From Desulfocapsa sp. (GTDB lineage Bacteria; Desulfobacterota; Desulfobulbia; Desulfobulbales; Desulfocapsaceae), in NCBI GenBank assembly GCA_030638765.1, contig DAOWDZ010000002.1:1-8828 (forward strand): 8,828 bases of DNA, written 5' to 3'. Below the pieces are notes generated by a model. That model was not told where the DNA came from. It worked only from the letters and a program-made list of their open reading frames with translations, and did not search any database. Position 1 is the stretch's first letter, and each line of letters begins with the position of its first letter. The position numbers were made by a program, and so were the translations under genes. Below are positions 1-7,526 of the stretch, piece by piece.

Positions 1-3000
1 AGATGGATTCATAAAACCAGCTACACATTTCAAACATCTCCTGAGTCAGAAGACTCTCCAGGCTCCGGTTACGATAAAGAAGTTCCCATTCAGGCTCAAA
101 ACCTTTATCCAGGGAATTTTCGATGGCCTTTTCCACCTTTGCTGCCGGATTACCCCGTCCCCCCTCTTCTATTTTGGCATTTTGCACAGCATATGCAAAA
201 GCAGGTTCAACCAACAGTATGGATGGGCTGTTTTGTCCGATTTGAAACAGAACAAGTAATTTCTCTAAATCTTCTTCTGTCGCACTGTCAGCCGGAAAGA
301 CCAGTTCGGCATCTTTTGCAAGCAATCGGGTTTCTCTGGCGTCATTCAAACAAAAAGCAGACAAACAATGGTGAAGCCAGGCATTCAAAACATCCTTGCC
401 CTTCAAACGTGCGTAACGAAAAAGAAAAGAAGAGTTCGTATAAAAAGAACTTATTTTTCCGGTAATCAGCATTCCAGCAAACATCTTCTCGATAAATCTG
501 TCATCTTCACGACCCACCTGTGTATGAGATTTTACGAGTTCGGTGAATGGCTGAATTTCTTTCTGTTTATTGACAAAACTAATTTCACCAGGTGTTCCAA
601 GGGGCCATTGCCCTTCTGTCTGGATCCGATGTCTCAAAAAATGCTGCTGATCGGAGTCATAAACGGTGGCAGTGGTCAAATCCTGTTCCATCAGATAATT
701 CTGAAGAGTATCCAAAACAAAGGGTTCATGTTCATCGGGGGAGAGACTATTGTTTCCGGGATGGATTCCCAGGATATTACGAACAAAATATTTCTGCGGA
801 TTACTAAAAAAAGAAATCAGCTCCGTGACAGTACAACTTTCTACTTTCTGTTTATTTATGGTGCCATTCCACCATGGATCATCTTTTTCAGAACGTTTAC
901 GCAATGCCGAAGCAACATCCAGTAACTGATTGTCATAACTGAACAGCTCAGAAGAACCGTCATAGTAGCTATGAGAAAAACCATGAAGAGGATGAACTTC
1001 AACCATATCCTCAACGCCATAGATCTGTATAAGCTCAAGCAGCTCGGAAACAACAACCGATGGAGGCACACTATCATTACTGCGAATCGACTGCCCCACA
1101 TAGCTTAGGTACAGGCTTCCCCTTGCAGAAAGAATTGCTTCCAGGAACTGATATCTGTCATCACTACGCCTGGAACGATCACCCGCGACAAATGAGACAC
1201 CAAGTAAATCAAAGGGTGGATGGAAATCCTTTTTGGGGAACACCGTATCATTCAATCCCAGCAGACACACTTTCTGAAACGGAATAGAACGCATGGGCAA
1301 CATGGAGCAAAACGTCAGTTGGCCTCGTAAAAATCCGGCACTGGATCGTTTTTCTTCGAAGGCACCCTGCACCCAGGACCGAATCACTTCAAAGCTGACA
1401 CCCTCCTGATGCGAACCGCCATATTCTTCTTCAAGGCTTGTGAGCAATCCATAGAGTTCAGTCAGGTTGTCATCATCAACACTTACAAAAAGACGTTCCG
1501 CAAAAGCCGCTAGAATTTCGGCCCATTCAGTAAGACTGTGAGCTTTTGAAAACTGTTCGGCGGCCTCCTCAAGAAGCTCACAAAACAAACATAACCCGCC
1601 AAGGGGAGCAGCCATATTCCCTTCGATATCAGGATATGGTAAAACTCCACCAACTTCCTCAGCACCGCCCGCTGCATATCCCATCAACAGTCGATCAAGA
1701 CCGCTGCGCCAGGTGCATTCATCTCTACCCGGCAACCCCATGGCCTGTTTTTGATTTCCCGACAGACCCCATCGAACGCCGGATGACACCACCCAGTGTC
1801 GTAGCAATTCAAGATCCTCTTCGCACATATCAAATCGTGGGTACACCTCTTCACACCCGAGCAGATCAAGCACTTCACTCCATCCAAAACGACTGGAGCC
1901 AAGGGCCAGAAACTGAAGAAAATCAGCAAAAAACGGATTTGCTAAGGCCGGATTTCGATCCGCTATTGAATGTGGGACATCATGAAATACAGCAGGAATC
2001 AAACCGCTATAGCCATGAATATCAGGAGCCATAACCACGATGTCTTTTAATTCCAGATGCGGATCATTGTCCAGCCAGTATAAAATACGATCCCTTAATA
2101 TCATCATTTCCCGATGTGGAGAATGGGCGGAAACGATGGTTACAGAATCATCTTTTTCTAAAGAAATTAAGCCATTACGCACCTCTCCTTTTAACAGATC
2201 AGATTGTATTTTATGAAGCAGACAGGGGTTACCTGTATCAAAAGGATCAGCAAAGCTTGTAAATTCCTTTGCAAACGTAATGCTTTCTGTAAGCATATTC
2301 TGGAATTCTCTCCCCTGCTGACACAAAGATACGAGGAGTGGATGGACTGCCATTTCCTGCGTTATGGATTGCGTTTTATTAGCAAGAGATGGCATTTTTT
2401 TTCTGAGTTGCACCTGCCTTGTGGGTTGATCCCCAAAAAACATTTCACAGGGAGACAGAAGATACAGATGCACATCACAATGTTTCGCCATAGCATGCAG
2501 ACAATTCAAAAGAATTGGCGGAAGGCTGTGAAGTCCAAACACCGAAAGGCGCCTCGGTAACAATCCATCTTGAGCGACATTGCCTTCAAGTATCTTTATT
2601 AAATCACGTAAAAACAGCCCTCGATGTCTTGAGTGACCAATTATTTCACGGAGCATATTCCAAAGTTCCATCTGGTATATCTCCGCTGGATTATCAGTGG
2701 AAAGCTGTTCTTTCTGCCACCCTTCAATCATATCAAATCGCATGATTTGATACTGATCAAAAATATTTGCGAGTTGCTGAGCCAGTTGGTACCTTTTAAT
2801 CCCATTATTATCAGACGAGACATAACGACTCAGTACTGTAAATTTTTCATTCCCGGTATTCACACTGCGAAAAATATTTTCCAGATGCCAGCAGAGTTTA
2901 TCACGTGAATAATCTTCAGGCCCCGACGTCACACCAAGCCGATCAGCCATTAATGCAAAAAAACGAGTTGGCAACATATATTCGTAGTTGCACCATGAGA

Positions 3001-3163
3001 CAAATTGTCCCGCCAGATTTTGAGATAGCATACGTTCCATCCCCTGACTCTGAATCAGGAAATATTCCGGACTGAAAGGATCATGCCTCTTATCGGACCG
3101 TAACACTTCAGCAAGCTGACGGATAAGATTCTCAGTTCTATTAGATATGTGAAGATAAAACAT
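1..3163 (-). CDS. recC: RecC-like subunit of exodeoxyribonuclease V (RecBCD), C-terminus cut off
   Basis: The frame from the ATG at 3163 stays open for 1054 codons to the window edge, with no stop or frameshift. RecC is the non-catalytic scaffold of RecBCD: it splits the duplex, guides the strands to RecB and RecD, and scans for Chi. The N-terminus (MFYLHISNR) aligns without gaps with E. coli RecC as I recall it, including IQSQGM at 37-42, LP at 64-65 and FDQY at 135-138. Further landmarks are HSPHRE (347-352), followed by a DIVVMAPDI-like segment, MLPMRSIPF (621-629) and GDRSRR (661-666). The last visible residues match the E. coli C-terminal helix, so probably only about 10-20 residues are missing from a family length near 1120. 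No good Shine-Dalgarno precedes the ATG. An in-frame GTG at 3205 would add 14 residues, but the homologous N-terminus favours the ATG. recB and recD are expected beyond the left edge (inference). Function is confident; completeness beyond the edge is unknown. Confidence 0.93.
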   Translation of the reverse strand, partial: MFYLHISNRTENLIRQLAEVLRSDKRHDPFSPEYFLIQSQGMERMLSQNLAGQFVSWCNYEYMLPTRFFALMADRLGVTSGPEDYSRDKLCWHLENIFRSVNTGNEKFTVLSRYVSSDNNGIKRYQLAQQLANIFDQYQIMRFDMIEGWQKEQLSTDNPAEIYQMELWNMLREIIGHSRHRGLFLRDLIKILEGNVAQDGLLPRRLSVFGLHSLPPILLNCLHAMAKHCDVHLYLLSPCEMFFGDQPTRQVQLRKKMPSLANKTQSITQEMAVHPLLVSLCQQGREFQNMLTESITFAKEFTSFADPFDTGNPCLLHKIQSDLLKGEVRNGLISLEKDDSVTIVSAHSPHREMMILRDRILYWLDNDPHLELKDIVVMAPDIHGYSGLIPAVFHDVPHSIADRNPALANPFFADFLQFLALGSSRFGWSEVLDLLGCEEVYPRFDMCEEDLELLRHWVVSSGVRWGLSGNQKQAMGLPGRDECTWRSGLDRLLMGYAAGGAEEVGGVLPYPDIEGNMAAPLGGLCLFCELLEEAAEQFSKAHSLTEWAEILAAFAERLFVSVDDDNLTELYGLLTSLEEEYGGSHQEGVSFEVIRSWVQGAFEEKRSSAGFLRGQLTFCSMLPMRSIPFQKVCLLGLNDTVFPKKDFHPPFDLLGVSFVAGDRSRRSDDRYQFLEAILSARGSLYLSYVGQSIRSNDSVPPSVVVSELLELIQIYGVEDMVEVHPLHGFSHSYYDGSSELFSYDNQLLDVASALRKRSEKDDPWWNGTINKQKVESCTVTELISFFSNPQKYFVRNILGIHPGNNSLSPDEHEPFVLDTLQNYLMEQDLTTATVYDSDQQHFLRHRIQTEGQWPLGTPGEISFVNKQKEIQPFTELVKSHTQVGREDDRFIEKMFAGMLITGKISSFYTNSSFLFRYARLKGKDVLNAWLHHCLSAFCLNDARETRLLAKDAELVFPADSATEEDLEKLLVLFQIGQNSPSILLVEPAFAYAVQNAKIEEGGRGNPAAKVEKAIENSLDKGFEPEWELLYRNRSLESLLTQEMFEMCSWFYESI

Positions 3164-3289
3164 AGGGTCAAAAAATAAGGTTGGGGGAATCAGTAGCTTC
3201 TTCACTCAAAAAGATGCATACTTGTAATGAATGAAGGACACTTGAAGCAAACATAACAAACTATAATATATACTCTTGTTACAACCACC
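3164..3289. promoter_or_regulatory. Divergent intergenic promoter region between recC and the acetyltransferase gene
   Basis: This 126-base AT-rich gap separates two divergently transcribed genes and must hold both promoters unless transcription starts inside a neighbour. A consensus -10 hexamer TATAAT lies on the plus strand at 3262-3267, 22 bases before the acetyltransferase ATG, implying a very short leader. The only -35-like element upstream is TTGAAG at 3242-3247, with a suboptimal 14-base spacer. I see no convincing promoter on the minus strand; TTGCTT around 3251-3246 is weak. Two copies of ACTTGNA start at 3220 and 3240, exactly 20 bases apart, which could be chance or a regulator site. 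Neither flanking gene has a recognisable ribosome binding site. Confidence 0.4.
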
Positions 3290-3787
3290 ATGCAAATACG
3301 TATTACTAAACAAAAAGATCTTGAGCAGATAGTATCCATCTATAACCAGGCAATCACACAGGGTAACTGTACAGCCGATACTGAAACACTCACATTGGCC
3401 GATCGAAAGGAATGGTTTAACAACCATGACTCTCAGAAATATCCAATTTATGTTATGGAGGATTCCACAAAAAAGAATATCTTAGGATGGTGCAGTCTCA
3501 GTGCCCACCGCAAAGGCAGGATGGCTTTACGAAATGTAGCTGAAATCAGCTACTATGTTGACAGAAATCACAGAGGTAAACGAGTTGGCACGTTACTTAT
3601 ACAACATGCCTTACAAAAAGCGCCAATCCTTGGACTTCACAATCTTTTTGCAATTCTGCTTGACACAAACCTGCTAAGCGTTGCAATTCTCGAAAAACAC
3701 GGCTTCTCACAATGGGGACATCTTCCTGATATTGCTGAGTTTGATGACATAACGTGTGGACAATACATTTATGGCAGAAAGATTTGA
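3290..3787 (+). CDS. GNAT-family N-acetyltransferase, phosphinothricin/methionine-sulfone acetyltransferase type
   Basis: The 165-residue product has the length and order of the Pat/MnaT (YncA) branch of the GNAT superfamily, cytoplasmic enzymes that move an acetyl group from acetyl-CoA to a primary amine, often of an amino acid analogue. Visible landmarks are the N-terminal IRITKQKDLEQI strand-helix, IYNQAI (17-22), the EWF segment (41-43), the ILGWCSLS core strand (64-71), AEISYYV (84-90), the acetyl-CoA pyrophosphate loop RGKRVG (95-100), and LEKHGFSQWG (134-143) near the end. The usual loop is R/Q-x-x-G-x-G/A; here the fourth position is Arg98 instead of glycine. The substrate cannot be told from sequence. 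The ATG fits family starts, but no Shine-Dalgarno is visible (ACAACCACC precedes it). The gene is divergent from recC and 198 bases upstream of the sensory operon; a functional link to either is not shown. Some annotations would say phosphinothricin acetyltransferase, which overstates what is known. Confidence 0.88.
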   Translation: MQIRITKQKDLEQIVSIYNQAITQGNCTADTETLTLADRKEWFNNHDSQKYPIYVMEDSTKKNILGWCSLSAHRKGRMALRNVAEISYYVDRNHRGKRVGTLLIQHALQKAPILGLHNLFAILLDTNLLSVAILEKHGFSQWGHLPDIAEFDDITCGQYIYGRKI

Positions 3788-3985
3788 TCCTTCCCTCTTC
3801 TGAATAAAACCCCACAACTAATCACCACAAAATTCCCTTAACTAATGGTTTAGCTCTACCCAGAGGATATATTTTCTCTCTACACCTTGTTTTCTTTCTC
3901 AACAAGTGAGAAGATACGTATAAGCCTGCGTTCAATATGTAAGTATCCTATTTTCCTGACGTAAACAACCGAGACAAAACCCTTC
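3788..3985. promoter_or_regulatory. Intergenic leader upstream of the sensory operon
   Basis: This 198-base non-coding stretch lies between the acetyltransferase and the lipoprotein gene and is the natural place for the promoter of the three-gene sensory operon. I could not place a convincing sigma70 pair: TTGTTT at 3887-3892 and TATAAG at 3919-3924 are 26 bases apart, too far for a standard promoter. No terminator with a T-run follows the acetyltransferase stop, so read-through from that gene is possible. No riboswitch or small RNA gene is recognisable. Confidence 0.35.
3896..3912. repeat. Short perfect inverted repeat, possible operator
   Basis: TTCTCA and TGAGAA form a perfect 6-base inverted repeat around the 5-base centre ACAAG, ending 73 bases before the lipoprotein start. 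There is no following T-run, so an intrinsic terminator is unlikely. Its position between possible -35-like and -10-like hexamers would suit a dimeric regulator, but a 6-base repeat in AT-rich DNA can also arise by chance. Confidence 0.3.
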
Positions 3986-4759
3986 ATGAGAACTTTTTAT
4001 TTTCTTCTGATAATTCTACCACTATTGCTTTGTGGTTGCGATGCACCGGAGCACCCCTTCAAAGAGGATATCCAGAAAAAAGAAATCCTCATCTACTGTG
4101 GTGAAACAATGCTCCAACCCGTGCAGGAAATAGCAAGAATCATGGAACAGAAAAAAAAATGTGTTGTTAGAATTAGCCATGACGGCTCAGGCCATCTTGC
4201 AAATTCCATTGAAGTAAACAAAATTGGTGAAATATTTTTACCTGGTTCTGTTTCTTACATTAACACTTTACAGGATGAGGGATTAATATCAGAAACCGTA
4301 GAAATCGGGCACAATGAAATTGTCCTTTTAGTTGCCAAGGGAAATCCCAAAAATGTCTCTCCGGATCTGGAAGAGCTACTCCGGTCTGATCTAAAGGTAG
4401 TAATTGGTGCCGACAATTCCGGTTCCATTGGCAAAGCCACTCAATTGGCTCTCACTCAAAAAGGCATCTATGATCACGTTACAAATAAAGCTCTCTACAT
4501 GACAACTGACTCAAAAGGCCTGACACAGGCATTACGCGAAGGAAAAGCTGATGTTGTTTTAAACTGGAGAGCAGCCTTATATACTAAAGATAACAATTCC
4601 TCTATAGATGAAATTCGCTTGGCAAAGCAGGAAGTGATACGGGAAAAACTCGTAATGGGCTTATTAACGAACAGTCAACATCCTGAATTAGGCCGATACT
4701 TTCTCAAATTAGCTTCATCCAAGAAGGGAAAGCAAATATTTTTGCATTACGGATTCTAA
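3986..4759 (+). CDS. ModA-like periplasmic solute-binding lipoprotein, likely sensory
   Basis: The 257-residue product starts with a lipoprotein signal: charged MRTFYF, a hydrophobic run to residue 15, and lipobox LCGC with the lipidated cysteine at 18. Asp19 follows; in enterobacteria Asp at +2 keeps lipoproteins in the inner membrane. The mature part has the two-lobed binding fold of the molybdate/tungstate/oxyanion group: IYCGETMLQPV (36-46) as first ligand loop, DGSGHL (66-71), FLPGSVSYI (84-92), a VAKGNPKNV hinge segment, and DNSGSIG (143-149). The CGExxxxPV form resembles a subgroup of ModA-like proteins common in anaerobes. No ModB/ModC-type permease or ATPase gene is adjacent; the next gene, 4 bases on, is a sensor kinase. 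I infer that it is the ligand receptor for that kinase, in the manner of TorT-TorS or LuxP-LuxQ. The ligand is unknown; molybdate is only one possibility. The ribosome binding site is weak (GAGA at 3971-3974, 11 bases away). Confidence 0.85.
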   Translation: MRTFYFLLIILPLLLCGCDAPEHPFKEDIQKKEILIYCGETMLQPVQEIARIMEQKKKCVVRISHDGSGHLANSIEVNKIGEIFLPGSVSYINTLQDEGLISETVEIGHNEIVLLVAKGNPKNVSPDLEELLRSDLKVVIGADNSGSIGKATQLALTQKGIYDHVTNKALYMTTDSKGLTQALREGKADVVLNWRAALYTKDNNSSIDEIRLAKQEVIREKLVMGLLTNSQHPELGRYFLKLASSKKGKQIFLHYGF

Positions 4760-4763
4760 ATTG

Positions 4764-7517
4764 ATGAAATTTACACCCTTTAAAGAGCCTATTGTTCGCC
4801 ACTTGTTGCTCCTGCTCACTGTTTTCCTGTTTCTTCTGATCGGTCTGGGACTACTCCAGAGACAAATGAGCAGAGAAGTTTTCTTTTTACAGTCACTCGT
4901 GAAGAACGAATCAGTCAAAGTTGAATTAAGCTATCTTTCCTACTCCAGATTACTGACAACCCAAAGATTATTTCAAGATATCGCCCTTGCTCATACCGAG
5001 AGAGAGCTGCAGAACTTCACAAAAAAAATAAACCATGAGATTGAGGACTTGATAGAATATCTGTCAATATTGAACAAAGGCGGATCAATCACACACTCCT
5101 ACCTGATTAATTCCAAAGATACCGGACAACTGACTCGAACCTTCATTTACAAAAATTACTATCCAAATCATATCAATCTTGAAATACTGGAACTGAGAGC
5201 AAAGCTTTTTGAATTGCCAGGGTACATATCTCTGTTTTGGCAGGTAATGAGCGAAACAATACAGCAAGACATCTATCGTGATGTGCAGGGGCTTGAATCA
5301 ACAACCAACGAACGCCTTCAAAATATTTACAAGAAGATTACGCCATTGTTTAATCATATGCAGGAAAACTCCTATCGCATATATTTTGATGCTCAAAACG
5401 ATTTCAAAGAATTACAGCTACTAAAAAATAACCGGCAACATTCAGCTCAACTTCAGCAGCTGCTGTTTAGAGTAATTGCTGGAATGATTATTCTAAGTTT
5501 AGGGTGGCTTATTATTCGTAATAGTAATGCAATCATCCTGGAAAGAAATTCAATCCAGAATAATCTTCGTCAACAATCCCTGGACCTTGAAAAAGAAATC
5601 GCCCAGCGAGAGGCCGTCCAACTTCAATTAAAAGACAGTGAAAAATATTACAGAACATTAATCGAGGCAAGCCATGATCTCAGCATGATCATTAACCAAA
5701 CCGGTATTGTTACCTATGCAAGTTCCTCAGCTCAAAACATCCTCGGATATCCTCCTGAGCAGATTATCGGAACAAACCTTTTTGAATATCTCCATAAAGA
5801 TGATGTAAGAATAAGTAAGAAAAGATTTGAAAATTTTATCCTTTCTCTACAGTCCGAGAAGCATCTCATATTTAGAATTCGCAGCAGTGAAGGATCATAC
5901 AAGGTACTGGAGGCCTCTGTTAAAAATCTCCTGGCCGAACCGACCATCCAGGGCCTGCTACTCTACGCAAGAGACATTACTGCAAAACAAGCCGCAGAAG
6001 AACAGTTACGTAAATTACAGCTTGTGGTGGAACAGAATCCTTCCTCCATTGTGATAACTGACCTTGATGGGACAATCCAATATGTAAACAAGCAATTTGA
6101 AAAAGTCACAGGCTACACCAAAGAAGAAGCATTGGGACAGAACCCCAACATATTAAACAGTGGACTAACCCCTCCTGAAGTATTTGTTGATATGTGGGAA
6201 ACCCTGCAGCATGATGAAATTTGGAATGGAGAGTTTATCAACCGTTCAAAGTCCGGTAAAACGTATCACGAAAATGTCATACTGGCGCCATTAAAAAATG
6301 ACAAAGGGGAAGTTACCCACTATGTCGCTGTCAAAGAAAACATAACAGAACTCAAACAGGCTCGGGAAGCAGCTGAGGCCTCTAACAAAGCCAAATCTGA
6401 TTTCCTGTCACGAATGAGCCATGAGCTGCGTACACCACTTAATGCCATAAATGGCTTTTCTGAAATACTCCTTAGAAAAAACAAACAACACCCCCTTGAT
6501 GAGCGACAAAATGAACAGGTTACTCAGATCAACACAGCCGGAAAACACCTCCTGGAACTCATTAATGAAATCCTCGATCTTTCCAGGATTGAATCGGGCC
6601 AGATAGCAGTATCTATTAAACCTGTCATCGTTTCCGACATGGTAACAGATTGCATGGCTCTGGTAGGCCCCTTGGCTCAAAAGACAGGTATTTCAATAGA
6701 AGTGGATAAATCCATCTATCAATTGCCATCAATACTTGCTGACACAACCAGAATCAAACAGGTACTGCTCAACCTGCTTTCAAATGCTGTTAAATATAAT
6801 CGCCCACAGGGAACAGTGTCCATCGCCGGAAAGCTCGATGGTAATATTGTCTCCCTGCTGGTGAAAGATTCCGGTATAGGTATTTCAGAAAAACAATTAG
6901 ATGAACTTTTCGTTCCCTTTACCCGTTTAGGGCAGGATAAATCCGATATTGAAGGCACGGGAATCGGAATGACTATCACCAAGCAGTTAGTCGAATTAAT
7001 GAAAGGAAGCCTGAGAGTAGAAAGTGAAGTCGGCATCGGCAGCACTTTTATAGTACGTTTGCCTCTTGCAGAGAAAGTAATTATACAAAAATCACAGTCA
7101 TCAGAAACCCCACAGGATCAAAACAGCCTGTCTGAAATCAAAAAGATTAAAGGTACGGTTATATATATCGAAGATGATCCTGGTAGTGTTCAGCTGATGC
7201 GTGGTATCGTGGAGCAGTGGCCGGAAGTTGCACTCGTTGTCCGTAAAAATGCGGAAAAAGGTGTTAAAGCGATCACCATGCTTCAACCCGACCTGGTGTT
7301 CATGGATTTACAGCTTCCAGGTATGAGTGGCAAGGAAGCCTTCTCTGAATTGCAAAACAATCCAAAAACACGAGACATTACGGTTCTCGCGCTCAGTGGA
7401 GATGCCTCACCCGAAACCATTAAAGAATATCTGGCTCTTGGTTTTGCAGAATACCTGACAAAACCAATCACAACAGAACAATTAAGCAAAACGCTTGAAG
7501 AATACTGGCCGAGCTGA
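4764..7517 (+). CDS. Membrane hybrid sensor histidine kinase with two PAS domains and a C-terminal receiver
   Basis: I start this 917-residue protein at the ATG at 4764; a TTG one codon earlier would change little. Order: TM1 (about 13-31), a periplasmic region rich in predicted helix (32-234), TM2 (about 235-255), a coiled-coil linker without a clear HAMP, PAS1 (about 293-410), PAS2 (about 417-535), HisKA with SHELRTP and phospho-acceptor His553, HATPase_c with N-box Asn674, G1 DSGIGIS from Asp702, an F-box-like LFVPF and G2 GTGIGM (731-735 glycines), then a receiver with Asp804/Asp805, phospho-acceptor Asp848, Ser878 and Lys900. All catalytic boxes look intact. PAS2 carries the MWETL...IWNGEF...NRSKSG pattern (Trp487) seen in NifL-like PAS domains. 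The start is 4 bases after the lipoprotein stop with only a weak ribosome site, so translational coupling is likely. No HPt domain is present. I infer that it reads the lipoprotein through its periplasmic domain and phosphorylates the next gene's product. Confidence 0.94.
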   Translation: MKFTPFKEPIVRHLLLLLTVFLFLLIGLGLLQRQMSREVFFLQSLVKNESVKVELSYLSYSRLLTTQRLFQDIALAHTERELQNFTKKINHEIEDLIEYLSILNKGGSITHSYLINSKDTGQLTRTFIYKNYYPNHINLEILELRAKLFELPGYISLFWQVMSETIQQDIYRDVQGLESTTNERLQNIYKKITPLFNHMQENSYRIYFDAQNDFKELQLLKNNRQHSAQLQQLLFRVIAGMIILSLGWLIIRNSNAIILERNSIQNNLRQQSLDLEKEIAQREAVQLQLKDSEKYYRTLIEASHDLSMIINQTGIVTYASSSAQNILGYPPEQIIGTNLFEYLHKDDVRISKKRFENFILSLQSEKHLIFRIRSSEGSYKVLEASVKNLLAEPTIQGLLLYARDITAKQAAEEQLRKLQLVVEQNPSSIVITDLDGTIQYVNKQFEKVTGYTKEEALGQNPNILNSGLTPPEVFVDMWETLQHDEIWNGEFINRSKSGKTYHENVILAPLKNDKGEVTHYVAVKENITELKQAREAAEASNKAKSDFLSRMSHELRTPLNAINGFSEILLRKNKQHPLDERQNEQVTQINTAGKHLLELINEILDLSRIESGQIAVSIKPVIVSDMVTDCMALVGPLAQKTGISIEVDKSIYQLPSILADTTRIKQVLLNLLSNAVKYNRPQGTVSIAGKLDGNIVSLLVKDSGIGISEKQLDELFVPFTRLGQDKSDIEGTGIGMTITKQLVELMKGSLRVESEVGIGSTFIVRLPLAEKVIIQKSQSSETPQDQNSLSEIKKIKGTVIYIEDDPGSVQLMRGIVEQWPEVALVVRKNAEKGVKAITMLQPDLVFMDLQLPGMSGKEAFSELQNNPKTRDITVLALSGDASPETIKEYLALGFAEYLTKPITTEQLSKTLEEYWPS

Positions 7518-7521
7518 GGAA
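7516..7521 (+). promoter_or_regulatory. Ribosome binding site of the HD-GYP regulator gene
   Basis: GAGGAA lies 5 bases before the ATG at 7527 and overlaps the TGA stop of the kinase gene (7515-7517). It is the best Shine-Dalgarno in the window. The overlap with the kinase stop supports co-transcription and coupled translation of kinase and regulator, and fixes the start of the regulator. Confidence 0.75.
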
Positions 7522-7526
7522 ATAGC

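Noticed and set aside
139..2908. Several plus-strand open frames of 70-185 codons and short minus-strand frames in this region
   Set aside because: They overlap the continuous minus-strand RecC frame, which shows strong family similarity along its whole length; they have no recognisable domains.
1..3163. Possible frameshift or pseudogene in recC
   Set aside because: Codon-by-codon reading from 3163 to the edge gives no stop, and landmarks at residues 38, 347, 621 and 661 all fall in the same frame.
3163..3205. GTG at 3205 as the recC start
   Set aside because: It directly follows an in-frame TGA, has no ribosome binding site, and would add 14 residues not matching the E. coli N-terminus, whereas the ATG at 3163 aligns exactly.
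3788..3985. Riboswitch such as a molybdenum-cofactor motif, given the ModA-like gene downstream
   Set aside because: No extended pairing or recognisable conserved core was found by reading; only one 6-base inverted repeat is present.
4761..4763. TTG as the start of the sensor kinase
   Set aside because: The next codon is ATG with the same context; the usual ATG is preferred, and the difference is one residue.
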